Assembly (NCBI RefSeq): GCF_019492185.1 | Contig: NZ_JAICCF010000004.1 | Coordinates: 124,001-188,000 of the forward strand | DNA from: Chitinophaga rhizophila | Lineage (GTDB): Bacteria; Bacteroidota; Bacteroidia; Chitinophagales; Chitinophagaceae | Length of the DNA stretch: 64,000 bases | Reading direction: 5' to 3' | Shown: piece by piece, positions 54,001 to 61,890 of the stretch | Position numbering within the stretch: position 1 is the stretch's first letter | Layout of the letters: each line of letters opens with the position of its first letter | The notes under the pieces: model-generated | What the model was told of the DNA's origin: nothing | Database searches by the model: none | The model's input: the letters and a program-made list of their open reading frames with translations, nothing else | Position numbers and translations under genes: made by a program

Positions 54001-54409
54001 TGCTCCTAATTACCTGCATGCGATCTACCTGAATAATATCCTGCCTGGTGCTCCAAGAAACCAGTCAGTAGAAGTATTGGATCACTGGCAGGTACCCGGT
54101 GATGCGTCTTTATATCCTAAGTACTCAACACAATCCGGAGGCGCTGTGTACGGAGATCGCAGGTTAATTGTTAATTCTGAAAGAGCTTACTCAGACGCCA
54201 GTTTCCTCAAATTGAGAAACGTTTTTATTTATTACACAATACAGCCATTCAGGTTGTCACACCTACGTATGCAAAGTATACGGCTGTATTGCAAAGCACA
54301 GAATCTTTTTACACTAACGAGGTATAGGGCTGGCGATCCGGAAACGGCAAGTCCGCTATCACTAGCATCATTAAGAACGGTCACAATGGGTCTGCAGGTA
54401 ACGTTTTAG
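51029..54409 (+). CDS. SusC/RagA-family TonB-linked transporter with STN signalling domain
   Basis: 1,126 residues (ATG 51053 is an alternative start 8 codons in, nearer the signal peptide MRLQKKYASISFLFLLF). Order: signal peptide, STN domain (about 48-115, HVPFADILSALEQQTGLLL), carboxypeptidase-regulatory-like domain (about 145-225, YHISGHVKDETGIYLPGATI), plug (about 230-375, AAYGSRGANGVVHITTK) and barrel. The STN domain contacts a FecR protein, agreeing with the divergent FecR/ECF-sigma genes. Transports an unknown ligand with the SusD-like protein encoded 16 bases later. Confidence 0.95.
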   Translation: MKDFYISDMRLQKKYASISFLFLLFPLLFIAIKTQSQHQNSVLDTKYVTVNKHHVPFADILSALEQQTGLLLNTARDGRELASLHVQQETLRAALDKLFGKDQMEYILLEKSRVVKIVPRGQGHNNGNNTKGNENEQVVSPDRSVYHISGHVKDETGIYLPGATIHVKGKKDGARTDSTGAFTLVTSESRPRLQVSYVGYETLEKFVEPGSGITLVLKQGNRGLDEVTIVGYMDNSRRYTAGSVSRITAAEIEGHPIGNPLLSLQGRVPGMVITQSSGIAGSSIRVNLRGTNSLFNGSDPLYIVNGAQLPINSEQINLLSSVASQNENGGISPFSLFGLTDIESIDIQKDAVATAAYGSRGANGVVHITTKRPDSGRLKVTVNYMQGVSNVSHHLHLLNTQQYLGMRREAFKNDGLILNDRPGNPGYAYDLLLWDTMRYTNWQKMLTGRSAALRDFNIGVSGGSKTTRVLLSTGIYREGAVYSKDMSYLRSNINLALNHESRDSSFNLGIYANYSIDNNQLFNPTTNGEFLPPNAPKPYDERNKLVWEEKGEMFANPLAELLKRYSIVKNNLIVNVAPSYELFRHFKVKANIAFSGINVYENSTVPIAAQNPYADSTITGSSSFATGRYKSIMIDNMAEYAIHSRFGDIMLLAGYSYQFARSNTSIITGLGYTNDADLRFKERAPVKTAELRDPNEYRYGALFSQLNYRYHQKYILDMTFRRDGSSKFSPERRFGSFWAAGAAWIFSKEAFFAHFDSWLRYGKLRGSMGVTGNDKIANYKYLDTWSPIPSGPYQGIPGLAPDALYNPAYSWETCRKTELGLEMEFVPAAMFLSAAYFSNVSSDQLVKYNLLVQTGFNSILKNIDADILNRGWEFTFDATLLKTNRMKLSAGLNFTIPENRLLTFQDLKKSSYNDTYVLGQSVRVLNRLRSDGIDPKTGTFIIRDKDGNGIYNGADYEVIGHLDPDWYGSLRLGLEWKRLSIMVLSDFRKQIAPNYLHAIYLNNILPGAPRNQSVEVLDHWQVPGDASLYPKYSTQSGGAVYGDRRLIVNSERAYSDASFLKLRNVFIYYTIQPFRLSHLRMQSIRLYCKAQNLFTLTRYRAGDPETASPLSLASLRTVTMGLQVTF

Positions 54410-54425
54410 CGTAAATTAAACTGAC

Positions 54426-55853
54426 ATGCTAATAAGTAATCATATGGAATGCAGCATTATTAAAAAGAGTACAATAGTTGGTTTGCTGGCTATAATGCTG
54501 GCATTGATGTGCTGGACAGGGTGTACAAAATTATTGGATGTACCAGCGCCAGATAACAAAACTATTGGTAAGGAGATTTTTAATAATAAAGACTCTGCAA
54601 CAGCAGCGGTAGCAGGTATCTATACAGGATTGTCATCCACGACAAATCTGCTATCCGGTGCTATCTCAGTATATACTGGATTGTATTGTGATGAATTATC
54701 ATATAACGCACAGCAAACACAGATTCAGGAGTTTTATTCAGCGGAGTTATCCCCCGCAAATACTACTATTGAGTACTATTTCTGGGGTGGCGCGTATAAA
54801 CATATTTATAGCGCAAATGCTTGTATTGAGGGCTTGGAAGCAAGTACTACACTTCCTGAGCAGCTTAAAAACCAGTTAATCGGAGAGTGTAAAGTATTAA
54901 GGTCACTGATGTATTTTCATTTGATTCGGTGTTTTGGAGATGTACCGCTTGTAAAAGTGACGTCTTATCTGCAAAATGAGCAGATGCCCAGGACACCTGT
55001 ACACATAGTAGAGGAGTTTATTGAAGCTGATTTGCTAAAAGCAAAAGAACTTCTGGGTACAGCATATCCATCTCCGGATAGGGCAAGGGCTAATAAGTGG
55101 GTAGCGGCAGCATTGCTTGCACAGTACTATCAGTATAAAGGCAATTGGCAGGCAGCAGAGCAGGAAGCCACCGCAGTAATTAATGCGGGATACTATTCAA
55201 TGGAAGAGATAGGAGAGGTCTTTCTTGCGACGAGTTCGGAAGCCATCTTCCTCCTGCAACCCGTACTTAACGGGTATAATACCATGGAGGGCAACTGGCT
55301 CGTACCCGCTGGAGCTATGAGGCCCCCAATTACGCTTAGTCCAACTTTGTTGGCTGCTTTTGAAACTGGAGATATACGTATGAAGGAATGGGTAGGGTAC
55401 AAAACAGTTAATGGATATGTTTACTCATATCCCTTTAAGTATAAGAAACGTGCTGATTTTTCCACTTCCTTTAAACTTACAGAATATACAACGCTGCTAA
55501 GACTATCAGAAATGTATCTTCTGCGAGCCGAAGCGAAGGTAGCACTCGGCCAGTTGGCAGATGCTATGACGGACCTTGATCTTATCCGTGGCAGGGCAGG
55601 GCTACCACTAATAAAAGAACATTCCCCATCTATATCAGCAGAAGAATTGAAGGAAAAGATTTTACATGAAAGGAGAATAGAACTTTACGCCGAATGTGGC
55701 CACCGCTGGTACGATTTGAAACGTACAGGAAAAGTGAACCAGACCATGTCAGCAGTCAAAACGAAATGGCAATCTACAGATACACTGTGGCCTGTTCCCG
55801 CAACACAAATCTTCCTCAATCCCGTGTTAACGCAGAATGAAGGTTATAAGTAA
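54426..55853 (+). CDS. SusD/RagB-family nutrient-binding lipoprotein
   Basis: 475 residues (or 469 from ATG 54444). Lipoprotein signal with Cys in MCWTGCTKLLDVPAPDNK (about residue 33); SusD features GECKVLRSLMYFHLIRCFGDVPLV (about 156-180) and the C-terminal KILHERRIELYAECGHRWYDLKRTG block. Partner of the preceding SusC. No hydrolase gene follows; the locus appears to be a minimal import pair under ECF sigma control. Confidence 0.95.
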   Translation: MLISNHMECSIIKKSTIVGLLAIMLALMCWTGCTKLLDVPAPDNKTIGKEIFNNKDSATAAVAGIYTGLSSTTNLLSGAISVYTGLYCDELSYNAQQTQIQEFYSAELSPANTTIEYYFWGGAYKHIYSANACIEGLEASTTLPEQLKNQLIGECKVLRSLMYFHLIRCFGDVPLVKVTSYLQNEQMPRTPVHIVEEFIEADLLKAKELLGTAYPSPDRARANKWVAAALLAQYYQYKGNWQAAEQEATAVINAGYYSMEEIGEVFLATSSEAIFLLQPVLNGYNTMEGNWLVPAGAMRPPITLSPTLLAAFETGDIRMKEWVGYKTVNGYVYSYPFKYKKRADFSTSFKLTEYTTLLRLSEMYLLRAEAKVALGQLADAMTDLDLIRGRAGLPLIKEHSPSISAEELKEKILHERRIELYAECGHRWYDLKRTGKVNQTMSAVKTKWQSTDTLWPVPATQIFLNPVLTQNEGYK

Positions 55854-56013
55854 AAATTATCGAAAGATTAGACTAGTCAATAGTGCATACTTTGTACGCT
55901 TGCTTTAATAAGTTTGTTAATGTAAACAGCACTCAAATTTGTGAAGACGTAGTTGTTATCAACGTAGTCAGCTCCACCAGCTATTAACTACCAATGGAAC
56001 TGCAGGAACCTGA

Positions 56014-56044
56014 TACATCAGGGGATGATCAGCTCCCTGATGTA
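56014..56044. terminator. Perfect inverted repeat between convergent genes
   Basis: TACATCAGGG / CCCTGATGTA, 10 pairs with an 11-base loop, between susD and the 56057-56314 gene. No clear T-run, so terminator function is tentative. Confidence 0.5.
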
Positions 56045-56056
56045 ATAAGATCTGAA

Positions 56057-56314
56057 TTACTTGTAAAGCATATACCCAGTAGTATAGACATATACATTAT
56101 CCTGCGCCCTGAGACATACTTCAATAGATGGAGCGCAATGCTGCTCAGCGATTGATTTTGGTACATTAACTAGTACCAGCTCGTCGTTCCAGTTTATCCA
56201 GTTACGATATGGTTCTGCTGAAGCATCAGCGGAGGGTTTTCCGGTAGTAGCAACTGCTGATCCTACCCCTGTTAATACTGCTGCGAACGCAAATAGTAGT
56301 GTGATTTTTTTCAT
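56057..56314 (-). CDS. Small exported hypothetical protein (DUF6520-like)
   Basis: 85 residues with a signal peptide (MKKITLLFAFAAVLTGVGSAVA) and a mature part of about 60 residues with two Cys (QHCAPSIEVCLR, a possible disulfide) and an aromatic C-terminus (NVYVYTTGYMLYK). It resembles small exported Bacteroidota proteins grouped as DUF6520, which often sit next to a MauE-like membrane protein, as here (56500-56946). Function unknown. Family name moderately certain. Confidence 0.75.
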   Translation of the reverse strand: MKKITLLFAFAAVLTGVGSAVATTGKPSADASAEPYRNWINWNDELVLVNVPKSIAEQHCAPSIEVCLRAQDNVYVYTTGYMLYK

Positions 56315-56499
56315 AAGAAGTAATTAATCGATGTTAGAGAAAATTTGTCGGGAAAATAAAAAGTGTGACTTAAAGATTTTTGTAACAGACGAAGGTGATT
56401 GTGCTAACCAGCACGGGAAGAACAAAAGCTATCCCGTGCCCTGCTGATAGCAAGGCATACTGAAGATTGTTCCATTGATTTGACTTTAGGTTAGAAGAT

Positions 56500-56946
56500 T
56501 TATTTAGCTAGTTTAAAAGACTTTTCAAGTAATTCCGCACGCTGCTCTATGTAAATACCCGCAAAACCGATAGCAATAAATAACAGATTAAATAGCAGAT
56601 GCTCTGTCCATGACAGCTTTGCAATAGCTCCCCCGCAACTACATGGTATCTTGCCATAAAAACGTAATTGCACAAGAATGATGTAACCTGTAAAACAGAT
56701 CATGAGAGAAGTAGAGAGATACAGTGCCAGCTTGCGGAAGCTATTTACTGTCATCATTAGTGCAAGTAATATTTCCACTAATGGTATGACCCAGGTCAGA
56801 AACTGACCATAAGCATCCGAAAACGGTTGACGCTGCATCTGAACTACAAAAACCTGGAACGTCATTAATTTGGAAACTGCTGCATAAAGAAACATGCTGA
56901 TAAATAGAAAATAGCATGCATGCAAAACCATGTCCCTGGCTTTCAT
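56500..56946 (-). CDS. MauE/DoxX-like membrane protein
   Basis: 148 residues with four predicted membrane helices. Resembles the MauE family (FLYAAVSKLMTFQVFVVQMQ at about 19-38; FYGKIPCSCGG with a CxC pair at about 96-106). MauE proteins take part in disulfide handling or maturation of periplasmic proteins. Upstream of the small two-cysteine exported protein on the same strand, so the pair may function together; this is inference. Confidence 0.85.
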   Translation of the reverse strand: MKARDMVLHACYFLFISMFLYAAVSKLMTFQVFVVQMQRQPFSDAYGQFLTWVIPLVEILLALMMTVNSFRKLALYLSTSLMICFTGYIILVQLRFYGKIPCSCGGAIAKLSWTEHLLFNLLFIAIGFAGIYIEQRAELLEKSFKLAK

Positions 56947-57336
56947 AGCTTAGGTTTTAGTACATATCCATATATCCCTCGAACAGTTATAAGTTGTTGG
57001 TTGATCGTCTGATCTTAGCTAGTAATTGTTAGCAGTCCCTTTATTTCCCCTTGACAAATGTTAGTGCTGTTTACGACTGCATAATACAAAATCCCCCATG
57101 CCGAATTGTTAATGCGTGGTTAAATAAAACTTAAAGGACATGTTAACACATATCAGCGGCTTCCGCAGAGAAGAGAGTACACCAGTTTAAAATGGACGTG
57201 TTGGTAACGCACTCCTACATTAGAACGAAGTTGTTACAATAGTCATAGAGATTATCAGACTATCTCCTGCGATAATGTCGCCATCAAATTGATCGTAGAA
57301 TGTTTGAAATACAAGTATCTGAATTAGATAAAAAAA
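56947..57336. other. Intergenic region, nothing recognised
   Basis: About 390 bases, AT-rich, without a plausible ORF, RNA gene or TAnnTTTG promoter that I can place with confidence. Confidence 0.5.
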
Positions 57337-57364
57337 AGACAGCCGACTAGTTAGCCGGCTGTCT
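57331..57364 (-). terminator. Terminator of the PepSY-like gene
   Basis: AGACAGCCG / CGGCTGTCT (9 pairs, 10-base loop); on the minus strand followed by TTTTTTTATC, 16 bases after the stop at 57381. Confidence 0.88.
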
Positions 57365-57380
57365 ACACGTAGAATAATAT

Positions 57381-57842
57381 TTACTGTTTAGCCTCTTTCT
57401 TGTTCTTCTTATCTTCTTTGTTAGCAACGTTCTCTAGGACCCTACCATCAGGACTGAACGTCACCTTCCTTTCCTCTGTTTCTTTTTTCAGTTCCAGCTT
57501 ATAGGTGATCGCACCATCATTAGTATGCTTATCCGCATCCTTAATGGTATATCCGGTGAACTCTCGCTCAACGGTTTGTTTGATAGCAGTTGGCAAATCG
57601 GTGTTTTTGATATCTTCTTTTTGTTTTATTAGCTTACCGTTGGCATCATACCACACATCATGTTTATGGAACGCTGCTTTATACTGGTTATCCTTCAGTT
57701 TCCATTTGACGTCTGCTGCACCTGGAAACTGCTGCTGAAAGTTCCTGGACACAGCCGCCGGCACATTAATAGCTTCGGGACTTTTCTGTGCATAAACAGT
57801 GATGCTGGTTCCTAGAATAATAAGTAAAATAAGATGCTTCAT
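57381..57842 (-). CDS. Periplasmic PepSY-like domain protein
   Basis: 153 residues from ATG 57842 (MKHLILLIILGTSITVYAQ, signal peptide). Two repeats of the PepSY-like/BLIP-type fold (about 27-80, VSRNFQQQFPGAADVKWKL and WYDANGKLI; about 85-140, AIKQTVEREFTGYTIKDADK and VTFSPDGRVLEN), and a Lys-rich end (NKEDKKNKKEAKQ). Such proteins are common in Bacteroidota and may modulate peptidases; no target is known. Single gene with its own terminator. Confidence 0.88.
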   Translation of the reverse strand: MKHLILLIILGTSITVYAQKSPEAINVPAAVSRNFQQQFPGAADVKWKLKDNQYKAAFHKHDVWYDANGKLIKQKEDIKNTDLPTAIKQTVEREFTGYTIKDADKHTNDGAITYKLELKKETEERKVTFSPDGRVLENVANKEDKKNKKEAKQ

Positions 57843-58015
57843 GAATATGTTTTTATATAACATCCAAAATTAAGAATTAGAAACAGCACTTGGGTATAAA
57901 TGCAGGAGATCAACAACAATTACCGCTAATATGGAACTAAAATAAGTGTATGATGGGAATGGAGCAGATTACGTACCTTTACTATATCTTTTACTTCCTA
58001 CATAAACGTCTGTTT

Positions 58016-58315
58016 ATGATACACTTTCGCGCAATCAAAAGGTCACTGGCCCCTGACACTTCCATGGCTGACTATATCAGCAATCTTCCAGCACGGTACA
58101 ATAACTCAAAAGCTGAGAGGATTGCCGCCTATCTCACCCACCAGTTTAGCAGTGAATGCTGTAAATCGCACCCCGATTATAAAGTGGAAATGAATATCGA
58201 ATCCCGGTCAGAAGACGGTGATGTGGTATTATATTCCTATGATAAGAGCTGCTGTGATACATTCACACAACGGCTATCAGAGATCATTGCCAAGAGTAAA
58301 GAATTATTCCCTTGA
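58016..58315 (+). CDS. Unknown 99-residue protein upstream of the eCIS locus
   Basis: 99 residues from ATG 58016 (MIHFRAIKRSLAPDTSMADY); an in-frame start 66 bases earlier would add an unlikely hydrophobic stretch. Four Cys occur as two pairs (SSECCKSHP about 47-55, YDKSCCDTF about 74-82), suggesting a metal site or disulfides. No known domain recognised. It ends 54 bases before the DUF4157 gene on the same strand and may be transcribed with it. A TACCTTTA box at about 57974 could be its promoter. Confidence 0.6.
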   Translation: MIHFRAIKRSLAPDTSMADYISNLPARYNNSKAERIAAYLTHQFSSECCKSHPDYKVEMNIESRSEDGDVVLYSYDKSCCDTFTQRLSEIIAKSKELFP

Positions 58316-58369
58316 TCTGCTATTTCCCGTAAAAAAGCTGTACCTTTTCCCTATCCTTAACCCTTGTTT

Positions 58370-58930
58370 ATGGCCTTACAATACCAGTTTGGAGAACGGG
58401 AGCAAACATCCGCCCGAGCTCACGCAAGCAACATATCTTCTCAGGGACTTCAGCGTAAAGCTGTATCATCATTTCCGGAGGCGTTACCCGTCCAAAAGCA
58501 ATCATTGACTGATGAAGAATTACCTGCCCAGCGCGTAGGCATAGAGGAGGAGGAATTACCCGTGCAGCCTAAATCAGCAATACAGCGCAAGGCGAATAAT
58601 ACCGGCCTGCCCGACCACTTGAAATCAGGAGTTGAATCGCTGTCAGGACTGGATATGTCTGATGTCAAAGTCCACTATAACTCTGCACAGCCAGCTCAGC
58701 TGAATGCGCATGCCTATGCCCAGGGTACAGACATCCATGTTGCCCCAGGACAGGAAAAGCATCTTCCGCATGAAGCGTGGCATGTAGTGCAGCAGAAGCA
58801 GGGCAGGGTACAGGCTACCACACAACTGAAGGATAGCATGCCAGTAAATGACGATGCCGGATTAGAAGCCGAGGCAGACCTAATGGGGCAAAAGAGCCTA
58901 ACCAACTTAGGTCAGGGCTTCTCTTCCTGA
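58370..58930 (+). CDS. eCIS core (DUF4157) domain protein
   Basis: 186 residues from ATG 58370 (MALQYQFGEREQTSARAHAS). The N-terminal half is low-complexity with three EELPVQ-like motifs (about 40-70). The DUF4157 domain follows (about 80-165): LPDHLKSGVESLSGLDMSDVKVHYNS, then HAYAQGTDIHVAPGQEKHLP and a zincin-like HEAWHVVQQKQGR (HExxH). DUF4157 is a hallmark of extracellular contractile injection system loci, where many members are effector leaders or cargo. The gene overlaps the convergent GH18-like gene by 19 bases. No toxin domain follows, so it is a short DUF4157 protein rather than a full effector. Confidence 0.93.
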   Translation: MALQYQFGEREQTSARAHASNISSQGLQRKAVSSFPEALPVQKQSLTDEELPAQRVGIEEEELPVQPKSAIQRKANNTGLPDHLKSGVESLSGLDMSDVKVHYNSAQPAQLNAHAYAQGTDIHVAPGQEKHLPHEAWHVVQQKQGRVQATTQLKDSMPVNDDAGLEAEADLMGQKSLTNLGQGFSS

Positions 58931-60993
58931 GTCATCATAGGGCGTAGCAGAAATCTGCTGATTAAAATTCCCAGTGCAATACCCGCCGCAAAAATAAATA
59001 GTGCGTCAGCCAGAGGAATCGTTACACACCTGGTGCCATCAGTATTCTTGTGCGTCATCCCAAATGGTACTTCCCGGTTGAGGAAGACGGCTACAATCCC
59101 AAAAAAGGCGCTAATAAAAACAGCCCCCAGCAGAATACGTAGTACCGTCTTACGCCACTCCCAGGTAAATCCTTTCATGCGTAGGTTATACGCGTAATAT
59201 ATCCCGATCAATACGGTGATACAAAACAGGAATAGCGCAACGTAGGCAAAAAAATCGTCGTCGTCTTCCTGCCGGTCCTCCATAAGCTGACACGGGTCAG
59301 AAAACATTAGCTTCAACATGCGTAGCTCATGACTAAGCTTGTGCATTACCCTGCTCCACCACGACATAGTAGGCTCCGTTCGTGGTACCAAGGGTACGGT
59401 GTCCAGAAAGGTTGTATCAATTTGAACGAATTTGTCTGTCATTACATCCCACAATTCTCCATATCCATCATCTGCACCCAGTGGCCAGACGGCTACACCT
59501 CCAAGACCACTATTCAGAATATAATCATATTTCACCTCCAATGTATTCGCATCGTCAAACCAGATCGCTGACCTGACTATACCTGCTGCATCTCTCTGGT
59601 GCACCACTGCTGCTACCGCGTCTTCATCATAGCTCACCATACTGTCAGCCGGAAATCGCTTTTTGATATCGCTATAGGACACATAGCGTGTAAAGAGATC
59701 TCGACCGTCTGCACCCAGCTTCCACTCAGTACCATAATAAGAGAGCAGCAGAATGAATTTGGCTGGTTTGATCTGTTGATTGAGTAAGCGTGATATGACG
59801 GGCTCAATAGCTTTTCTCGCATCGCCTTTCATAGGAGAAAGTGGACCAGCAGCCGAACCAATTGCTTTAGTAAAATCTACCAGGAAATGATCGCTTACCT
59901 GATCTAACGCCCGCAGGTCATAGGCACCGGTCTCATCGTATGGTGGTATTGTTATGGCGACTCTGTAGTGCCTGCTGCCATTATTAAGGTGATTGTACAG
60001 TAATGTAATAAAATTAGTAAAAGCTTTTCTATGTGTACTCGGCATTGACCCAAACCAAATATTGACACCGTGCGCTTCGTACTTTAACAGCAGAGTCATG
60101 AGGGTATCTGCGCAGCGTAGTTGCGAAGATGCATCGTGTAATAATGCCTCTATCCGTGCCGCGTCCTGCATATAAAAGGTAAAGGTTCGGTTCGCAGCAA
60201 GATCCACCAAAGGGAGTTCATTAGGTATAGGTTCTTTTTTTTCTGCGGGAGTGTAGCCATAATAATTGAGTTCGCTAAGTGTGCTAAAATTATAATGAAG
60301 GTATTTTTCGCCCATCCAGTAAGGATGAATTCCCATGACTTTGCATTTGTGTGCTAACCGAACAGTATATGTTATACCGGTCGTATCGCTTAATTTTAAT
60401 GTATCGACCTGGAACGGCGAGCGGCCGTATAAAGACCGTATCTTTTGTAGGCGTTGCTGCTGAGCTGCCGTATTTTGCTCTATGGTTTCCTTCTGTTGCA
60501 GGATTGGAATAATCTTGTTAATCAGAGAGGCAACATCGGCATCTGATACAGGTTGAGGTGACGCCTCCGAAGCTTCTGTTCCTTCATCAGAAGTAGGGAC
60601 CGGATCTGGTCGCTGCAAGATTTTATCAATTAATGCACGTAAGGAGTCAAAGTGCTGATTCTGTTGAAGCGATAGTTCTTCGTTCAGCTTCTTTATATCT
60701 GCGGCTGTCGCTACCAGAGAATCGGCCATGACGGTCCTGATGATCGTAATGACGCGTTGCTGTTCCCGGGCATGTGCATTCCGCCTGAATTGCAGCGCCG
60801 AAACAATCTTTTGAAGCAGCTTGACCTTTCCTGTTGTGTCCTTCCGAAATTCCGGAAGTTGAATCGTTTGTTTTGGTTGCGTGGTGTCATACGCTGACGT
60901 ATACACTCCAAAGGCATACATTTTTGTTCCGGTAAATAAAGAGATATTAAGGAACAAAAATATGCGAAGGATATTTTTGTAAAGGGAGTACAT
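58912..60993 (-). CDS. Membrane-anchored GH18-like protein lacking the catalytic motif
   Basis: 693 residues. Signal/anchor segment (ILRIFLFLNISLFTG), a long polar coiled-coil region (about 60-190), a GH18-like barrel (about 210-530: MGIHPYWMGEKYLHYNF, LSELNYYGY, SAIWFDDANTLEVKYDY, GLGGVAVWPLGADDGYGELW) and three C-terminal membrane helices (FAYVALFLFCITVLIGIYYAY; LRILLGAVFISAFFGIVAVFL; ALFIFAAGIALGILISRFLL). At the place of the usual DGxDxDxE motif it reads HGVNIWFGSM, so chitinase activity is unlikely. The barrel probably sits in the periplasm. Located inside the eCIS locus, its 3' end overlaps the DUF4157 gene. Binding peptidoglycan or anchoring the injection apparatus is an inference. Confidence 0.78.
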   Translation of the reverse strand: MYSLYKNILRIFLFLNISLFTGTKMYAFGVYTSAYDTTQPKQTIQLPEFRKDTTGKVKLLQKIVSALQFRRNAHAREQQRVITIIRTVMADSLVATAADIKKLNEELSLQQNQHFDSLRALIDKILQRPDPVPTSDEGTEASEASPQPVSDADVASLINKIIPILQQKETIEQNTAAQQQRLQKIRSLYGRSPFQVDTLKLSDTTGITYTVRLAHKCKVMGIHPYWMGEKYLHYNFSTLSELNYYGYTPAEKKEPIPNELPLVDLAANRTFTFYMQDAARIEALLHDASSQLRCADTLMTLLLKYEAHGVNIWFGSMPSTHRKAFTNFITLLYNHLNNGSRHYRVAITIPPYDETGAYDLRALDQVSDHFLVDFTKAIGSAAGPLSPMKGDARKAIEPVISRLLNQQIKPAKFILLLSYYGTEWKLGADGRDLFTRYVSYSDIKKRFPADSMVSYDEDAVAAVVHQRDAAGIVRSAIWFDDANTLEVKYDYILNSGLGGVAVWPLGADDGYGELWDVMTDKFVQIDTTFLDTVPLVPRTEPTMSWWSRVMHKLSHELRMLKLMFSDPCQLMEDRQEDDDDFFAYVALFLFCITVLIGIYYAYNLRMKGFTWEWRKTVLRILLGAVFISAFFGIVAVFLNREVPFGMTHKNTDGTRCVTIPLADALFIFAAGIALGILISRFLLRPMMTQEEKP

Positions 60994-61303
60994 AAGAAAT
61001 GGAATTTACCTGACAACGCGAGAGCAAGAGTAACAATAATATTTAATAAAAAATAGGTAATTATTCATTTAAATAAAATTTTTATTAGTTTCATTTAACT
61101 GCTATCTTGTGCTCAGTATAATAAAAAACAGTCCGTTAAAAGATCCTAGCACCCTGACTATCCACCGTTAAAGCGGAAAATATACAACACAACGTACGAC
61201 ATAACGCGTTAGAATATTTATAAAGTAAAACATCATGTATTATCTCTGGTAATACCTTGTGCACCTCAGTCTGACTGAGTACTTCCTGAGAAAATTTAGC
61301 CAT
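60994..61303. other. Divergent promoter region of the eCIS operon
   Basis: 310 bases, AT-rich, between the leftward GH18-like gene and the rightward DUF4255 gene. TATCTTGTG (about 61102) and TACCTTGTG (about 61251) resemble -7 boxes lacking one T; neither has a convincing TTTG at 19 bases. No gene seen. Confidence 0.45.
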
Positions 61304-61876
61304 ATGATTTACGAAACCCTTTCATGCATCACTGAAGTGATCAATAATCATTTCAACAGGCAGTTGCATGTCAATGAGGATAAAGTGATATTGTCCGGTA
61401 TAGTAAACCAGGATGGTAGTGTTGCTGTGCAGGGTGAAAATAAAGTACTTGTAACGCTGATCAACATTGAGAAAGAGGCGATGGGGAAAGGTGTGCCCGG
61501 CTACAATACAGGACTGGTACAGGCAAAGACAACGCCGCCTATATGCATCAACCTGTATGTGTTGTTTTCGGCATACTTCACAGCCAATAACTATGCAGAA
61601 GCATTGAGGTTTATTTCCTTTATCATGGCTTTCTTTCAGTCGCGCAATGTACTTACACCCGACAACACACCTTCTCTGGACAGACGTATCGATAAGCTGG
61701 TTTTCGAGATGGAGAGTCTGGGCACAGAACGTATGAACAACGTATGGGCAACACTTGGCGCCAAGTATATGCCTTCTGTTGTCTACAAAATGCGCATGCT
61801 CACCTTCGATGACAGCATTATCAGAGAATACAGACCATCTGTATCGGACATTACCACAAACGATAAACTTCTGTAA
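61304..61876 (+). CDS. DUF4255 protein, eCIS tail-terminator (Afp16/Pvc16-like)
   Basis: 190 residues from ATG 61304 (MIYETLSCITEVINNHFNRQ), preferred over an upstream in-frame TTG. DUF4255 features: KVLVTLINIEKEAMGKG (about 47-63), PPICINLYVLFSAYF (about 79-93), EALRFISFIMAFFQSRNV (about 99-116). In eCIS particles such as the antifeeding prophage this family caps the sheath-tube end. First gene of a rightward run, 14 bases before the next gene. Confidence 0.9.
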   Translation: MIYETLSCITEVINNHFNRQLHVNEDKVILSGIVNQDGSVAVQGENKVLVTLINIEKEAMGKGVPGYNTGLVQAKTTPPICINLYVLFSAYFTANNYAEALRFISFIMAFFQSRNVLTPDNTPSLDRRIDKLVFEMESLGTERMNNVWATLGAKYMPSVVYKMRMLTFDDSIIREYRPSVSDITTNDKLL

Positions 61877-61890
61877 ACAACATTACAGTA

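Noticed and set aside
57051-57085. E. coli-like promoter (TTGACA ... CATAAT)
   Set aside because: The spacer is 23 bases, too long, and primary promoters in Bacteroidota use the TTTG/TAnnTTTG pattern.
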